NCBI GenBank assembly: GCA_963827085.1
Contig: CAWGZY010000002.1
Span: 1 to 64,000, forward strand
Reading direction: 5' to 3'
Length of the DNA: 64,000 nt
DNA from: JAGVPT01 sp963827085
GTDB lineage: Bacteria; Bacteroidota; Ignavibacteria; UBA10030; UBA8401
The translations under genes were made by a program, and so were the position numbers. Below the pieces are notes generated by a model. The model ran no database searches, was not told the origin of the DNA, and saw only the letters and a program-made list of their open reading frames with translations. Of the stretch, positions 51,742 to 61,425 are shown one piece after another; the stretch's first letter is position 1; the number at the start of each line of letters is the position of its first letter.

Positions 51742-53193
51742 ATGTTGAAAGCTGTCAAATCACTCATCTCCGCTTCATTCGTCTACGGGCTTGGAACAGT
51801 CGCCAGCAAGTTTATCGGTGTTTTTTTGCTCCCTGTGTTTACCAGCTACCTTAAGCCGTCGGAATATGGGCTATTTGAGACTTTCAATGTCCTTTTCTTT
51901 TTGCTGAGCACAATCGGTACGCTCGGGATGGACTCCGCAATGATCAGATTTTATTACGACTCCAGTGAAGAGCGGCACAGAACGCTCGTCGTCTCTTCTT
52001 CGCTGTTCATTGCATTAGCTGCCGGGTCGATACTTGCGGGGTTTGGGTACATGCTGTCGCCGGTCATAAGTAGTATGCTCTTCGACAGCGTGAAGCAGGT
52101 GAACACGCTCCATGTAACAATGATGCTGGTGGTGGCTTCTATTATCAATACCGTTCAGCTTGCCCTGTTTCAGACAAAGCGCCAGCCTGGACGTTATTCC
52201 GTATTGACATTTCTCCGCTTCATCGCGATGTACGGCCTCAGCGTATTCTTCCTCATACAGGGCGACGGAGTCTACGGTCTGATGCTCTCTCAATTGATAG
52301 CGTACGGCATTTCTCTCGCAGTCGGATTTGTGTTTGCTCGAAATGATTTCCGCCTTGCAGTCTCCCCAAAAACCTCCAGAGAGATGCTGATATTCAGCAC
52401 CCCTCTGGTGATAGGCAGTGTCAGTATTTGGCTGCTGAGCTCAAGCGACCGTTTCTTTCTTTTGCGCCTTTCCACGCTCAACGAACTCGGACTCTATTCC
52501 CTCGGCAGCCGTCTCGCTTCGATTGTTTTGTTCGCGGTAACGGCGTTTCAAATGGCGTGGCCGCAATTTGCATTTTCCCGCGCCGGCGGCGAGAACACGG
52601 CTTATACCAATGCACGCATTTTGACATATTATGTTTTTGTCGGGATTCTCCTCGTCTTGGCGATCACGCTATTCACGCCGGAGATTCTCTCTCTGCTGGC
52701 GACATCATCGTATGCTGGTGCCGGTTCGGTAGTGTTCTTGCTCTCATGCAGTTTTCTTTTTTACGGCTGCTATTTTGTCTTCGTCGTCATTCTGTCGTTG
52801 ACAAAGAACACCGTTTCAATTTTGCCGGTAACCATTCCCCCCTTACTTGTAAGCGCTACCCTGAATTACTTCCTCGTCCCCTCAATGGGCGGGATGGGAT
52901 CGGCCATCGCTTCCGTAAGCGCGTATTTCTTAATGGCAGCCCTGACTTTTGTATTCGCCAATCATTTATTCCCTATTCGGTATGAGTGGGAACGAATCGT
53001 AAAAATGGCAATTGCCGCTGCGTGCATTATTCTTGCGAGCAAGGCAATACCCGGAGGTTCGCTGCTTCTGCACATCGCGGCTAAATCGCTCCTCCTGGCA
53101 GTTTATCTCGTGCTGCTAACTATGATGAACTTCTTTCTTCCGATCGAAATACAGACAATCAAAAACTATATTCCATTTCGTTCAACAAAATAA
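51742..53193 (+). CDS. Oligosaccharide flippase family protein (Wzx-like)
   Basis: 483 residues with about 12-14 membrane helices, beginning AVKSLISASFVYGLGTVASKFIG, the MOP-superfamily polysaccharide flippase pattern. It should move undecaprenyl-linked repeat units to the periplasmic face. A Wzy-like polymerase is not obvious, though the membrane proteins at 44853 and 55189 are candidates. Preceded by a 249-nt gap containing a GCCCAAATTGGGC palindrome, so it may start its own unit. Confidence 0.88.
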   Translation: MLKAVKSLISASFVYGLGTVASKFIGVFLLPVFTSYLKPSEYGLFETFNVLFFLLSTIGTLGMDSAMIRFYYDSSEERHRTLVVSSSLFIALAAGSILAGFGYMLSPVISSMLFDSVKQVNTLHVTMMLVVASIINTVQLALFQTKRQPGRYSVLTFLRFIAMYGLSVFFLIQGDGVYGLMLSQLIAYGISLAVGFVFARNDFRLAVSPKTSREMLIFSTPLVIGSVSIWLLSSSDRFFLLRLSTLNELGLYSLGSRLASIVLFAVTAFQMAWPQFAFSRAGGENTAYTNARILTYYVFVGILLVLAITLFTPEILSLLATSSYAGAGSVVFLLSCSFLFYGCYFVFVVILSLTKNTVSILPVTIPPLLVSATLNYFLVPSMGGMGSAIASVSAYFLMAALTFVFANHLFPIRYEWERIVKMAIAAACIILASKAIPGGSLLLHIAAKSLLLAVYLVLLTMMNFFLPIEIQTIKNYIPFRSTK

Positions 53194-53213
53194 CCCGGAC
53201 ACAATAACTTTCC

Positions 53214-55199
53214 ATGTGCGGCATTACAGGCATATTCTCCCGGCAAGGCATCCGCATTGACCCGGCGCTGCTCCAGAAAATGACGAACAGCATTCGTCAT
53301 CGCGGGCCGGACGACGAAGGATATTTCTTCGCGGATACGGCAAGCAACCGCTGCGAGCAACGATCAGGGAATGACTCCATTCCCGCCGCGAAAGCAAATT
53401 ATCCGCACCTCGCCGCGCCGTTTCAGGAAGGCTATAACCTGGGACTCGGCTATCGCCGCTTGAGCATTATCGACCTCTCCCCTGCCGGCCATCAGCCGAT
53501 GTCGAACGCCGAGGGTACGGTGTGGCTTATTTTCAACGGAGAAATCTACAATTACATCGAATTGCGCGAGCAGCTCATCGCGAAGGGGTACTCGTTCAGA
53601 ACGAAGACCGACTCCGAAGTCATCATTCACTCGTACGAAGAATGGGGAAAAGAATGCCTCTCGCATTTCAACGGCATGTGGGCATTTGCCTTATGGGATG
53701 CCCGGTCGAAGTCGCTCTTCTGCGCCCGAGACCGGTTCGGCGTCAAGCCTTTCTACTTCGTCAAGAACGAAAAGACGTTTGCTTTTGCATCGGAGATCAA
53801 AGCTCTTCTGCTGCATCCCGACGTTATCCGCAAGGCGAACCACCAAATCGTATACGATTACCTTGCCTACGCTGTGATCGACCACGGCAACGAAACATTT
53901 TTTTCAGACATCCAGCAATTGCCCCCCTCGCATTATCTGTTCGTTGACGCCGCCGGAGAGTTTACAACCCGGCGGTATTACACGTTGCACTGCAATTCGA
54001 ATCTGGGGCATTACCGTGAGCCGGAAAGTAAGAAGCATGCCGAAAAATTCAGAGAACTTCTTTTCGATTCCATCAAATTGCGGCTTCGCGCGGACGTACC
54101 TCTCGGGAGCTGTCTGAGCGGCGGGCTCGATTCCTCCACGATCGTCTGTATGGCAAACTCATTGATGTTTAAAGACGGTGTTATCGATCGGACCCTGATC
54201 GGCGAACATCAGAAAACATTCACGGCTGTGTACGACTATGCAACGTACAGCGAGAGACCGTTCGTCGACAAAGTGATTGCCCTTACAAACGCCGAGCCTC
54301 ATTTTGTCCGGCCCGACGGCAATACATTGTGGGATGAGCTCAGAAGAGTAGTCTATCACCAGGACGAACCGTTTAATTCGACATCCGTCTACGCACAGTG
54401 GAATGTCATGCGTCTCGCGTCCGAGCAGCATATAACGGTGATGTTGGACGGACAAGGCGGAGACGAACTGTTGGGAGGATATGCATGGCATGTGCCTATC
54501 TATCAAGCAGAATTGCTTCGCACTATGCGCTTCGGGACGTTGTTGAAAGAACTGGCCGCAACCTCATCCATAACGCAGCGCTCTGTCCCCCGGCAGCTGG
54601 TTGAACTCCTGGGCAAAGCAGGGCGAAGTATTCTGCCGCAATCAGCCTACGAATTCTTCGCCCCCGGTTTTGGGTTGATGAATCGCGAGTTCTCATCTGC
54701 ATACAAACGCACGTCGGCGGTACTGTTAAAACGAAACGACAACCTTCAGGAACGCTTGCTCCAGGAAGAGACAGCGTTCAATCTGCAGCAGCTCCTTCAC
54801 TATGAAGACCGCAATTCAATGGCGTTTGCCATTGAAGCGAGGGTCCCGTTTGTCGATTACCGAGTCGTGGAATATGCAATGAGCATCCCTGCATCGTTTA
54901 AGATTCACAACGGCTGGTCGAAATATCCGTTACGGTGCGCGGGAGAGGGAATCCTTCCGAAAGAAATTCAATGGCGCAAAGACAAAATGGGCTTCGTCAC
55001 TCCGCAACATGATTGGATGCGGATGCTACTCCCGAAAATACGTTCACTCCTGCTGGATGAACCCCTTCGCTCGAGCCAATTCCTGAACCGAGCTTCTCTT
55101 GAAAAGGAGCTTAAGGCCGACCATCCAACAATCGCTAATAATGTCTTGTGGCAAATTATCAATCTCGAAATGTGGATGAGGGTGTTCGATGTTGAATAA
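53214..55199 (+). CDS. asnB: Asparagine synthase (glutamine-hydrolysing), second copy
   Basis: 661 residues; C2 glutaminase (MCGITGI), RHRGPDDEG, FNGEIYNY and the synthetase loop LSGGLDSS are all present. Compared with the copy at 30377 it has a roughly 35-residue insertion after RHRGPDDEGYFFA. Two such genes within 25 kb, both inside the polysaccharide locus, suggest at least one amidates a glycan component, for example a uronic acid made by the wbp-like genes, rather than aspartate. Its end overlaps the next start by 11 nt. Confidence 0.92.
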   Translation: MCGITGIFSRQGIRIDPALLQKMTNSIRHRGPDDEGYFFADTASNRCEQRSGNDSIPAAKANYPHLAAPFQEGYNLGLGYRRLSIIDLSPAGHQPMSNAEGTVWLIFNGEIYNYIELREQLIAKGYSFRTKTDSEVIIHSYEEWGKECLSHFNGMWAFALWDARSKSLFCARDRFGVKPFYFVKNEKTFAFASEIKALLLHPDVIRKANHQIVYDYLAYAVIDHGNETFFSDIQQLPPSHYLFVDAAGEFTTRRYYTLHCNSNLGHYREPESKKHAEKFRELLFDSIKLRLRADVPLGSCLSGGLDSSTIVCMANSLMFKDGVIDRTLIGEHQKTFTAVYDYATYSERPFVDKVIALTNAEPHFVRPDGNTLWDELRRVVYHQDEPFNSTSVYAQWNVMRLASEQHITVMLDGQGGDELLGGYAWHVPIYQAELLRTMRFGTLLKELAATSSITQRSVPRQLVELLGKAGRSILPQSAYEFFAPGFGLMNREFSSAYKRTSAVLLKRNDNLQERLLQEETAFNLQQLLHYEDRNSMAFAIEARVPFVDYRVVEYAMSIPASFKIHNGWSKYPLRCAGEGILPKEIQWRKDKMGFVTPQHDWMRMLLPKIRSLLLDEPLRSSQFLNRASLEKELKADHPTIANNVLWQIINLEMWMRVFDVE

Positions 55200-56700
55200 G
55201 CCCCTTTTCGCCATGAAGACGAAAGTGTTCGAGCATAAATTCTTTTTCCTCCTCCTTGCGTTCTACGTTTTTCTTTCGACGTTCATGCTGGATAAATATC
55301 CGCGCGTCTGGGTCGATGAGCCGTGGGAATCGATCACCGCATCAACGCTTGCACATGAAGGGAAGATGTACAACCCCGTGCTCGAAAATTACGCCGGGTT
55401 CGACAAAGTTTTCCTTCAGCCGCGGATCGTCATGGATATCGCCCTCGCCCCCGCATTCGCACTCTTCGGCGTTGGACCAGTGCAAGGAAGGCTTGTTTCC
55501 GCCGCATGCGGAGCGCTGCTGATGATCGCGGTGTATCTTTTTACTTCAAAATTTTTTTCTAAGCGCGCCGCACTTTTTGCGGTCTGGTTTGTGATGATTG
55601 AAACAATGATGTTCATTTCCTACCGCACCATTCGCCCGGAAATCTACCTTGTAACACTGGAAAGTTATTCAATGCTCTTTCTGTTCCAGGGCATACGGGC
55701 AAATTCGAAAGCGTATTTTTTCTGGTCGGGATTGTTCGCCGGTGTCGCCTTGTGGACACATCCAAACGCCGTCCTTCATGTCGGGGCGGTTGCAGTGCTT
55801 TTGGTGCTGACGTATAAGGGCGGGGCTTTCACATCCCGGTATAGCTGGAGTTTTGCTGCCGCAATGCTTATCGCCCTGCTTCCGTACCTTATTTATGTAA
55901 TCGCGAACGACGCACGCAATTCATTTTCGACATTTTATCTTCAGCTGGACAACAGAACGAGCTCGCTCGCCCAGCAGAATTGGCTCGCCACAAGCCTGCG
56001 GGGCGAATGGAACCGCATTGTGGAATATGCACAGTTTCCATACAGAGCGCCCATCGTTCTCGTGTTTGCCTCCGTTTGGGTTCGTTCCCTTGTCTCAAAA
56101 AAAATCGAAACCCGTAATGTGGCAATCGTAGTTGGAATGTATATCCTTCTTTCTATCCTGGTTATATCAAATAAGACGGTGCTGTATACCAGCTCCGTTC
56201 TCCCCATGCTCTGCGTCCTTGCGGCAGTAAACACAGACGAATTGCTTGGAGCGCCTCAGGAATTTGGAGAGCGCATACGACGAATATTTCATTCCGGTTA
56301 TTTTCGCGAATCGCTGGGTGTCGGATTATTCGTTCTCCTCTCGCTGAATCAACTTGCGGGGGACACGAGGTTATTGTGGCGCAACAGGAATTGTTCGTAT
56401 ACCGAAACAATCAAACAACTTCAGACCGTGATTCCTCCGGATGCAAGGGTGTGGGGCTCGATAACATTTTGGTTCGGGTTTCAGCACCAGCCTCTCCGAA
56501 CGCAATACACGCATCTGCGGGAAGTCGATACGTTCAAGCCGGAGTACATGATCACAGGGGACGCAGAAATTTGGGGGAAGGATTTTTGGAAATCCGTGCA
56601 GGATGACGCGGATGCGGTCATCAGAGAACGGGGGACGCTCGTTGCCGAGTTCCCGGAAAACTGCTACGGGACATTGCGGGTCTATCGATTGCGCTGGTAG
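55189..56700 (+). CDS. GT39/PMT-like membrane glycosyltransferase
   Basis: 503 residues with about ten membrane helices. Near the N-terminus VWVDEPWESITAS carries the acidic pair typical of GT-C dolichyl/undecaprenyl-phosphate-sugar transferases (family 39, ArnT-like), followed by LAPAFALFGVGPVQGRLVSA. It likely transfers a sugar from a polyprenyl phosphate donor in the periplasm. The ATG at 55189 overlaps asnB; ATG 55213 is an alternative. Confidence 0.82.
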   Translation: MLNKPLFAMKTKVFEHKFFFLLLAFYVFLSTFMLDKYPRVWVDEPWESITASTLAHEGKMYNPVLENYAGFDKVFLQPRIVMDIALAPAFALFGVGPVQGRLVSAACGALLMIAVYLFTSKFFSKRAALFAVWFVMIETMMFISYRTIRPEIYLVTLESYSMLFLFQGIRANSKAYFFWSGLFAGVALWTHPNAVLHVGAVAVLLVLTYKGGAFTSRYSWSFAAAMLIALLPYLIYVIANDARNSFSTFYLQLDNRTSSLAQQNWLATSLRGEWNRIVEYAQFPYRAPIVLVFASVWVRSLVSKKIETRNVAIVVGMYILLSILVISNKTVLYTSSVLPMLCVLAAVNTDELLGAPQEFGERIRRIFHSGYFRESLGVGLFVLLSLNQLAGDTRLLWRNRNCSYTETIKQLQTVIPPDARVWGSITFWFGFQHQPLRTQYTHLREVDTFKPEYMITGDAEIWGKDFWKSVQDDADAVIRERGTLVAEFPENCYGTLRVYRLRW

Positions 56701-56769
56701 CCCGCTGTTGAATCAAACGCGCCTGTTCGTTATCTTGGTACCGTACATGACTCTTTCGGCAGATTCTTT

Positions 56770-57714
56770 ATGAAACTAATTTCCTTCGTTATTCCCGTTT
56801 ACAACGGCTCCGCGATGGTCGAGCGTTTGCATCACCATTTACTCCCCATCGCAAAATCCTTCGGCAAATACGAAATGATCTTCGTGGATGATGGGAGTAC
56901 TGACGGAAGTTACTCCATTCTGACCAAACTTCAATCAAAAGACCCGAATGTGTGCGCCGTCGAGCTCAGCAGGAACTTCGGACAGCATAATGCGACGCTC
57001 GCTGGACTCTCATGCGCGCACGGCGAAGTGATCGTGACGCTTGACCAGGATTTACAGAATCCGCCGGAAGAAATACCGCGGCTGATCCAGAAGCTCACGG
57101 AAGGGTTCGATGTTGTGTACGGTCTGCCGGAGGAACGGGCCCACAATTTTTTCCGGAATATCACATCCGATTTCAGCAAATGGATTTCCCGAAAGATTCT
57201 CTCAACCGCGTTGAACGGTAATTTCAGCAGTTTTCGCGCTATGAAAAAATGGGTCGTAGACGAAATTGTTAAATACAATTCTTCATACACGTACATCGAC
57301 GGTCTTATCAGCTGGACAACGACAAATATCGGAGGCATCACCGTCAGAAACGATAAGTCGGACTTCGAGTCGCACTATACCCTCCTGCGTCTGATTAATC
57401 ATGGATTAAATCTTCTGGTGAATTTTTCCATCAAGCCCCTTCAGATTGCATCGATGCTCGGATTGTTAAGCGCATTCGCAGGTTTGATAGGAGCTGCGGT
57501 TGTCATTATCCAAAAAATCATTTACGGTGTTCCCGTTCAGGGCTGGGCCTCGTTGATGGTCGTTGTATTGGTTATCGGCGGAATGCAAATAGTTTTTCTC
57601 GGCCTGATCGGCGAATACACAGGCAGGATTCTGATGAATTCAAACAGTTCACCGAAATTTATTATTCGCGAAATCAAAAGTGGACCTCAGCGCAGTGCCG
57701 CAAAGCAAAAATAG
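56770..57714 (+). CDS. Family 2 glycosyltransferase, polyprenyl-phosphate type (ArnC/GtrB-like)
   Basis: 314 residues. FVIPVYNGSAMVERL, FVDDGSTDGSYSIL, ELSRNFGQHNATLAGL and TLDQDLQNPPEEIP are hallmarks. Two C-terminal membrane helices (about 230-290) include IGEYTGRIL near the end. It would load undecaprenyl phosphate with a sugar for the neighbouring GT39-like transferase. Ends inside the next gene's first codons. Confidence 0.88.
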   Translation: MKLISFVIPVYNGSAMVERLHHHLLPIAKSFGKYEMIFVDDGSTDGSYSILTKLQSKDPNVCAVELSRNFGQHNATLAGLSCAHGEVIVTLDQDLQNPPEEIPRLIQKLTEGFDVVYGLPEERAHNFFRNITSDFSKWISRKILSTALNGNFSSFRAMKKWVVDEIVKYNSSYTYIDGLISWTTTNIGGITVRNDKSDFESHYTLLRLINHGLNLLVNFSIKPLQIASMLGLLSAFAGLIGAAVVIIQKIIYGVPVQGWASLMVVVLVIGGMQIVFLGLIGEYTGRILMNSNSSPKFIIREIKSGPQRSAAKQK

Positions 57715-58642
57715 TTTTTGTCTCGTACTGGGCGGCTGCGGTTTCCTCGGCTCGGCGGTGGCAAAACACCTCGTTGCAGAAGGGATGAATGTCCGAGTCT
57801 TTGACAAGGAAGGACAGGACACCTACCGAATCAAATCCGTTCTCGAAAAGATTGACCTGCAGTTTGGCGATTTCTCAAATCTCGGCGACCTGACGCGGGC
57901 TCTCGACGGCGCTTCTACAGTACTTCACTTCATAGGAACGACGATTCCACAAACCTCGATGAACGACATCAAGTACGACGTTGAAACAAACGTTCTTCCG
58001 ACCGTGCGCCTGCTCGAACTTTTGAAAGACAAGCGATCGACTCGTCTCATTTTCGCGTCATCGGGAGGAACAGTGTACGGCGCATCCGAACCGGGACGGC
58101 TGCTTTCAGAACAGGGACCGACAGAACCCATTTCGGCATACGGAATTTCAAAATTGACGGTAGAAAAATTTATCAAATTGTTCTCGTTCAACTACGGCCT
58201 TCCGTACGTGATTCTCAGATTCTCGAATCCGTACGGACCCAGTCAACACGCACTGAGGCCCCAGGGCGCAGTCGGTGTCTTTTTGAACAAAGCGTTAAAA
58301 GGAGAGGAGATCGCAATTTGGGGCGACGGAACAACCGTCAGGGACTATTTATTTGAAAGCGACCTTGCTGCTGCAGTAGCCGCGATCGTACAAAGAACGT
58401 CGCTGCAGGGTGTTTTCAACGTCGGGACCGGCAGCGGAACATCGTTGAATCAAATAGTCAAACTCATTCAAGCGACGTTTGAAGTAGAATGCCGCGTTGT
58501 ATACCAAGCCGAGCGAAAATTTGACGTCCCGTACAATGTTCTGGATATCGGAAAAATCCGCAGGGAGACGGGTTGGAATCCTGTATTCGCTCTTGTTGAC
58601 GGGCTAAAAGAAATGAAGAACATTATGGCGCGCCGTTCGTGA
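57680..58642 (+). CDS. NAD-dependent sugar epimerase/dehydratase (GalE-like SDR)
   Basis: 320 residues, start GTG 57680 (35-nt overlap) or GTG 57695. The NAD loop is GGCGFLG, the catalytic region SSGGTVYG and Y-x3-K (YGISK). RFSNPYGPSQ and WGDGTTVRDYLF are typical of UDP-glucose 4-epimerase and related enzymes. Probably converts one NDP-sugar precursor to another for the locus. Confidence 0.85.
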   Translation: MDLSAVPQSKNSFCLVLGGCGFLGSAVAKHLVAEGMNVRVFDKEGQDTYRIKSVLEKIDLQFGDFSNLGDLTRALDGASTVLHFIGTTIPQTSMNDIKYDVETNVLPTVRLLELLKDKRSTRLIFASSGGTVYGASEPGRLLSEQGPTEPISAYGISKLTVEKFIKLFSFNYGLPYVILRFSNPYGPSQHALRPQGAVGVFLNKALKGEEIAIWGDGTTVRDYLFESDLAAAVAAIVQRTSLQGVFNVGTGSGTSLNQIVKLIQATFEVECRVVYQAERKFDVPYNVLDIGKIRRETGWNPVFALVDGLKEMKNIMARRS

Positions 58643-58711
58643 TCTTCCGGCAATGGCTGCACAATCCAGATCCAACTATTTTTTCCCCATCTTCTTGAGC
58701 ACTGCACCGTT

Positions 58712-60661
58712 GTGAACATTGTCCGCTATTGCATACTTGCGATTCAAAAAGCAGGACTCCGGCGATTTGTTTGGATCGCCGCCCTTAAATTATACCGAAT
58801 GATTTTTGGGAAATACAACGATCTCGCAATGCGGCGGGCATCCATGCAGTCGTTCTCTTCGTTTTCCTTCAATCCTGTTCTCCCCCTTGAAAGCGAAACA
58901 GGAACTCGGTTCAAAACACTTTTCCCCGAAGGATTCTCATCCCTGCTCGCAAAAGCCCAGTCCATACGGTCCCACCGATTCGAGTTCCTTGGGCACACAA
59001 TTCAATTCGGCCAAAAAATCAATTGGCATTTGGACCCGGCATCTTCGAAGGAATGGCAAAAAAGAATCTACAATGAAAACGCCTTGCAGTATGAAGGCTC
59101 GCCTGTTGATGTCAAGCTCGTGTGGGAAATGAACCGTCATCAGTATTTTGTCGCATTAGGCCAGGCGTTCTATGTTTCGGGAGATAGGGTGTACCTGGAC
59201 GAGCTTGTCGCACAGTGGCTGCATTGGATTGACGAGAATCCGTACCGATCCGGCATTAACTGGGCAAGCCCGTTGGAAATCGGCATACGACTGATCTCGT
59301 GGACTCTGACGTTCCAATTTATTCAAGACCAGCTTTCAGAAAAGGTCCGAACGGCCATTTTGAAAAGTACATGGGAGCAAATGTCCTTCCTCTCGTCGCA
59401 CTTGTCGTTGGATAAGATAGTTCGAACAAATCATTTGATCGGCGAAACTGCCGGATTGTTTGTCGCCGCATCCTCGTTTCTCTTTAATGAATCCAAACGA
59501 TGGAAAAAAAGGGGACAAAAAATCCTCGAACGGGAAATCCTCACGCAAGTATTTGACGACGGTGTGTCAAGGGAGCAGTCAGCGTCATACCACCGATTCG
59601 ACGTCGATTTTTTTCTTCTTTCTTGTTTGTGTGCCAGAAAATCCGCCTCGCCGTTTTCAGTCCCGTTCGTAGAAAAGCTTCAGAAAATGATGCGCTACCT
59701 CTTTATTCTGCAATCACCCGGATTCGGCATTCCTGCGTACGGCGACTCAGACGACGGCCGGGGTTTCACGTTAGCCCCTTCTGTAAATTTTTGGGATGTG
59801 CGGGGATTGATCGCCGCCGGGGGAGCTGTGTTCCAGAGCGAAGAGATACCCATTGCTTCGTTTCTCAATGAAGAATCATTCTGGCTGCTCAATGAAGCGG
59901 AGTGGAACTCTCCTAAAAGCAATCGAAATAATTCATCGGCTGAAATCTGCACAATTTTACCCGACAGCCGGCATGTCATTGTCGGGAACAAAGAGTCGGG
60001 CGACTATTGCTTCTTCCGGGCCGGGGAGTTCGGAATGGGGGGCAACGGATTCTCTTCGCACAGCCATAACGATCTCTTTTCCCCGATCATCCACGTGAAC
60101 GGGAATTCGGTACTCGCCGATACAGGGACTTCAGTCTACGTTGGAAACGACGAGGAACGCAATTACCTTCGTTCAGCGGCAGCACATAACACGACATTCT
60201 CGCCAGCGTGGGATTTTTTTGAGCCTCAGCGCTGGTTTGGATGGAAGAAAAGCCTCGACGGAACGATTGTTGCGTCAATTCAGTCGGAAAAAGAAATTAG
60301 AATTGAATGCACCTTCGAAAAACCGTCTGCAAATTTTTATCGGCGAACTATCGCTTATCAACCCAATCACCATCTTTTCACGATAGAAGATCTGTTCACC
60401 AAAAACATTCCCGACATTCATTCGTATTTTCACCTTGACAGCGGGTTGAGAGCAACCGTAAACGAAAACTGCGTTCGTATCCACAAAAATAATACGACAA
60501 TCGCACAATGTATTTTTCCGAGCTACCTGACTTTAAAGGTGGAAGAGGGCTGGATATCACAATCGTACGGCATGAAAGCAGAATCGGTGATACTCCATTT
60601 CAAGTGGAATGCCGCGGCACACGAGCCTGTTGTTTTTGCATTTAAAGCAGTGAATGAGTGA
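58712..60661 (+). CDS. Heparinase II/III-family (alginate-lyase-like) protein
   Basis: 649 residues, start GTG 58712. The N-terminal half is an alpha-helical barrel (WHLDPASSKEWQKRIYNENA; NWASPLEIGIRLISW) and the C-terminal half a beta-sandwich lyase domain with GGNGFSSHSHNDLFSPIIHV, containing histidines typical of the catalytic groove. Family members cleave uronate-containing polysaccharides by beta-elimination. No export signal is evident: the N-terminus has no clear signal peptide. Being last in a biosynthetic locus, it may trim or edit the product, as seen with other polysaccharide loci. Confidence 0.87.
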   Translation: MNIVRYCILAIQKAGLRRFVWIAALKLYRMIFGKYNDLAMRRASMQSFSSFSFNPVLPLESETGTRFKTLFPEGFSSLLAKAQSIRSHRFEFLGHTIQFGQKINWHLDPASSKEWQKRIYNENALQYEGSPVDVKLVWEMNRHQYFVALGQAFYVSGDRVYLDELVAQWLHWIDENPYRSGINWASPLEIGIRLISWTLTFQFIQDQLSEKVRTAILKSTWEQMSFLSSHLSLDKIVRTNHLIGETAGLFVAASSFLFNESKRWKKRGQKILEREILTQVFDDGVSREQSASYHRFDVDFFLLSCLCARKSASPFSVPFVEKLQKMMRYLFILQSPGFGIPAYGDSDDGRGFTLAPSVNFWDVRGLIAAGGAVFQSEEIPIASFLNEESFWLLNEAEWNSPKSNRNNSSAEICTILPDSRHVIVGNKESGDYCFFRAGEFGMGGNGFSSHSHNDLFSPIIHVNGNSVLADTGTSVYVGNDEERNYLRSAAAHNTTFSPAWDFFEPQRWFGWKKSLDGTIVASIQSEKEIRIECTFEKPSANFYRRTIAYQPNHHLFTIEDLFTKNIPDIHSYFHLDSGLRATVNENCVRIHKNNTTIAQCIFPSYLTLKVEEGWISQSYGMKAESVILHFKWNAAAHEPVVFAFKAVNE

Positions 60662-61075
60662 CCCAGTGCCGTTTCCGATATTAAATCTTGTATTATAACC
60701 GCAAAGGACGCTAAGATCGCAAAGAAATTTTTGTAAAAAAACTAAGAAATCCTCGCGTCCTTAGCGACCTTTGCGGTGAATTAGTTATAGGAAAACACAT
60801 TATTTGTTTTGAGAAACAGCACTAGGAAAGGTAGTTATCGATGGAAGAACAGCTGTACCGAAGATTTTTCGAAATTGAAACTACACATTGGCAGTTTACT
60901 GCGCGTCAAAGAATTGTTTCCGACGCGATCCAACAATACTATTTTTGATGGCTTCTATTGTCTTTTACTCCCGTCTGCGGACGCAGGAGCATATTCAATA
61001 CCAACTGGTTGACTCTCATTTCATTGTTATTTATATTTCCCCCACTTCACTGGGCAATACACATTTCAACCACAA
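60662..61075. other. Intergenic region with CGCAAAG-type inverted repeat
   Basis: Holds an inverted repeat at 60698-60777; beyond it, about 300 nt before the microcompartment genes, nothing else was recognised. A promoter for the shell genes probably lies here but was not assignable. Confidence 0.45.
60698..60777. repeat. 18-bp inverted repeat of the ACCGCAAAGG..CTAAG type
   Basis: ACCGCAAAGGACGCTAAG at 60698-60715 pairs with 60760-60777 with one mismatch in 18. Similar units occur at 30060-30067/30107-30114 (ACGCAAAG/CTTTGCGT). No coding role. Likely an interspersed structured repeat or terminator. Confidence 0.6.
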
Positions 61076-61382
61076 ATGCAGGAGACACAATTGTCGGACA
61101 ATTCACTCGATGCCCTCGGAATGGTTGAAACAAAGGGTCTTGTCGGTTCCATCGAGGCCGCAGACGCAATGGTGAAAACCGCTAAAGTCACGTTGATCGG
61201 CAAAGAGCAAATTGGCGGCGGATATGTCACGGTAATGGTCCGGGGCGATGTGGGAGCAGTGAAAGCGGCAACCGATGCAGGAGCAGCCGCAGCGAGTCGG
61301 TGAGTTGGTTTCCGTACATGTAATTCCAAGGCCGCATAGCGACGTTGAATTAATTCTTCCGAAACGCCCGGCCGTAAAGTAA
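61076..61382 (+). pseudogene. Bacterial microcompartment shell protein (BMC-H), frameshifted near the C-terminus
   Basis: Shell protein of the single-BMC-domain type that forms hexagonal tiles around enzyme compartments. The first frame gives 75 residues (LGMVETKGLVGSIEAADAMV; GDVGAVKAATDAGAAAASR) and stops at TGA 61301-61303. From 61296 the next frame continues VGELVSVHVIPRPHSDVE and ends LILPKRPAVK at TAA 61380-61382, exactly the missing end of a BMC domain. Combined length of about 100 residues is normal. A small indel at about 61291-61300 explains this, either a true mutation or a sequence error. The SD-like GGAG lies within the first codons, so TTG 61091 is another possible start. Confidence 0.82.
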
Positions 61383-61425
61383 AGGGCTTTATTTTTGGCT
61401 TACTAACAACAATATAAACAGGATA

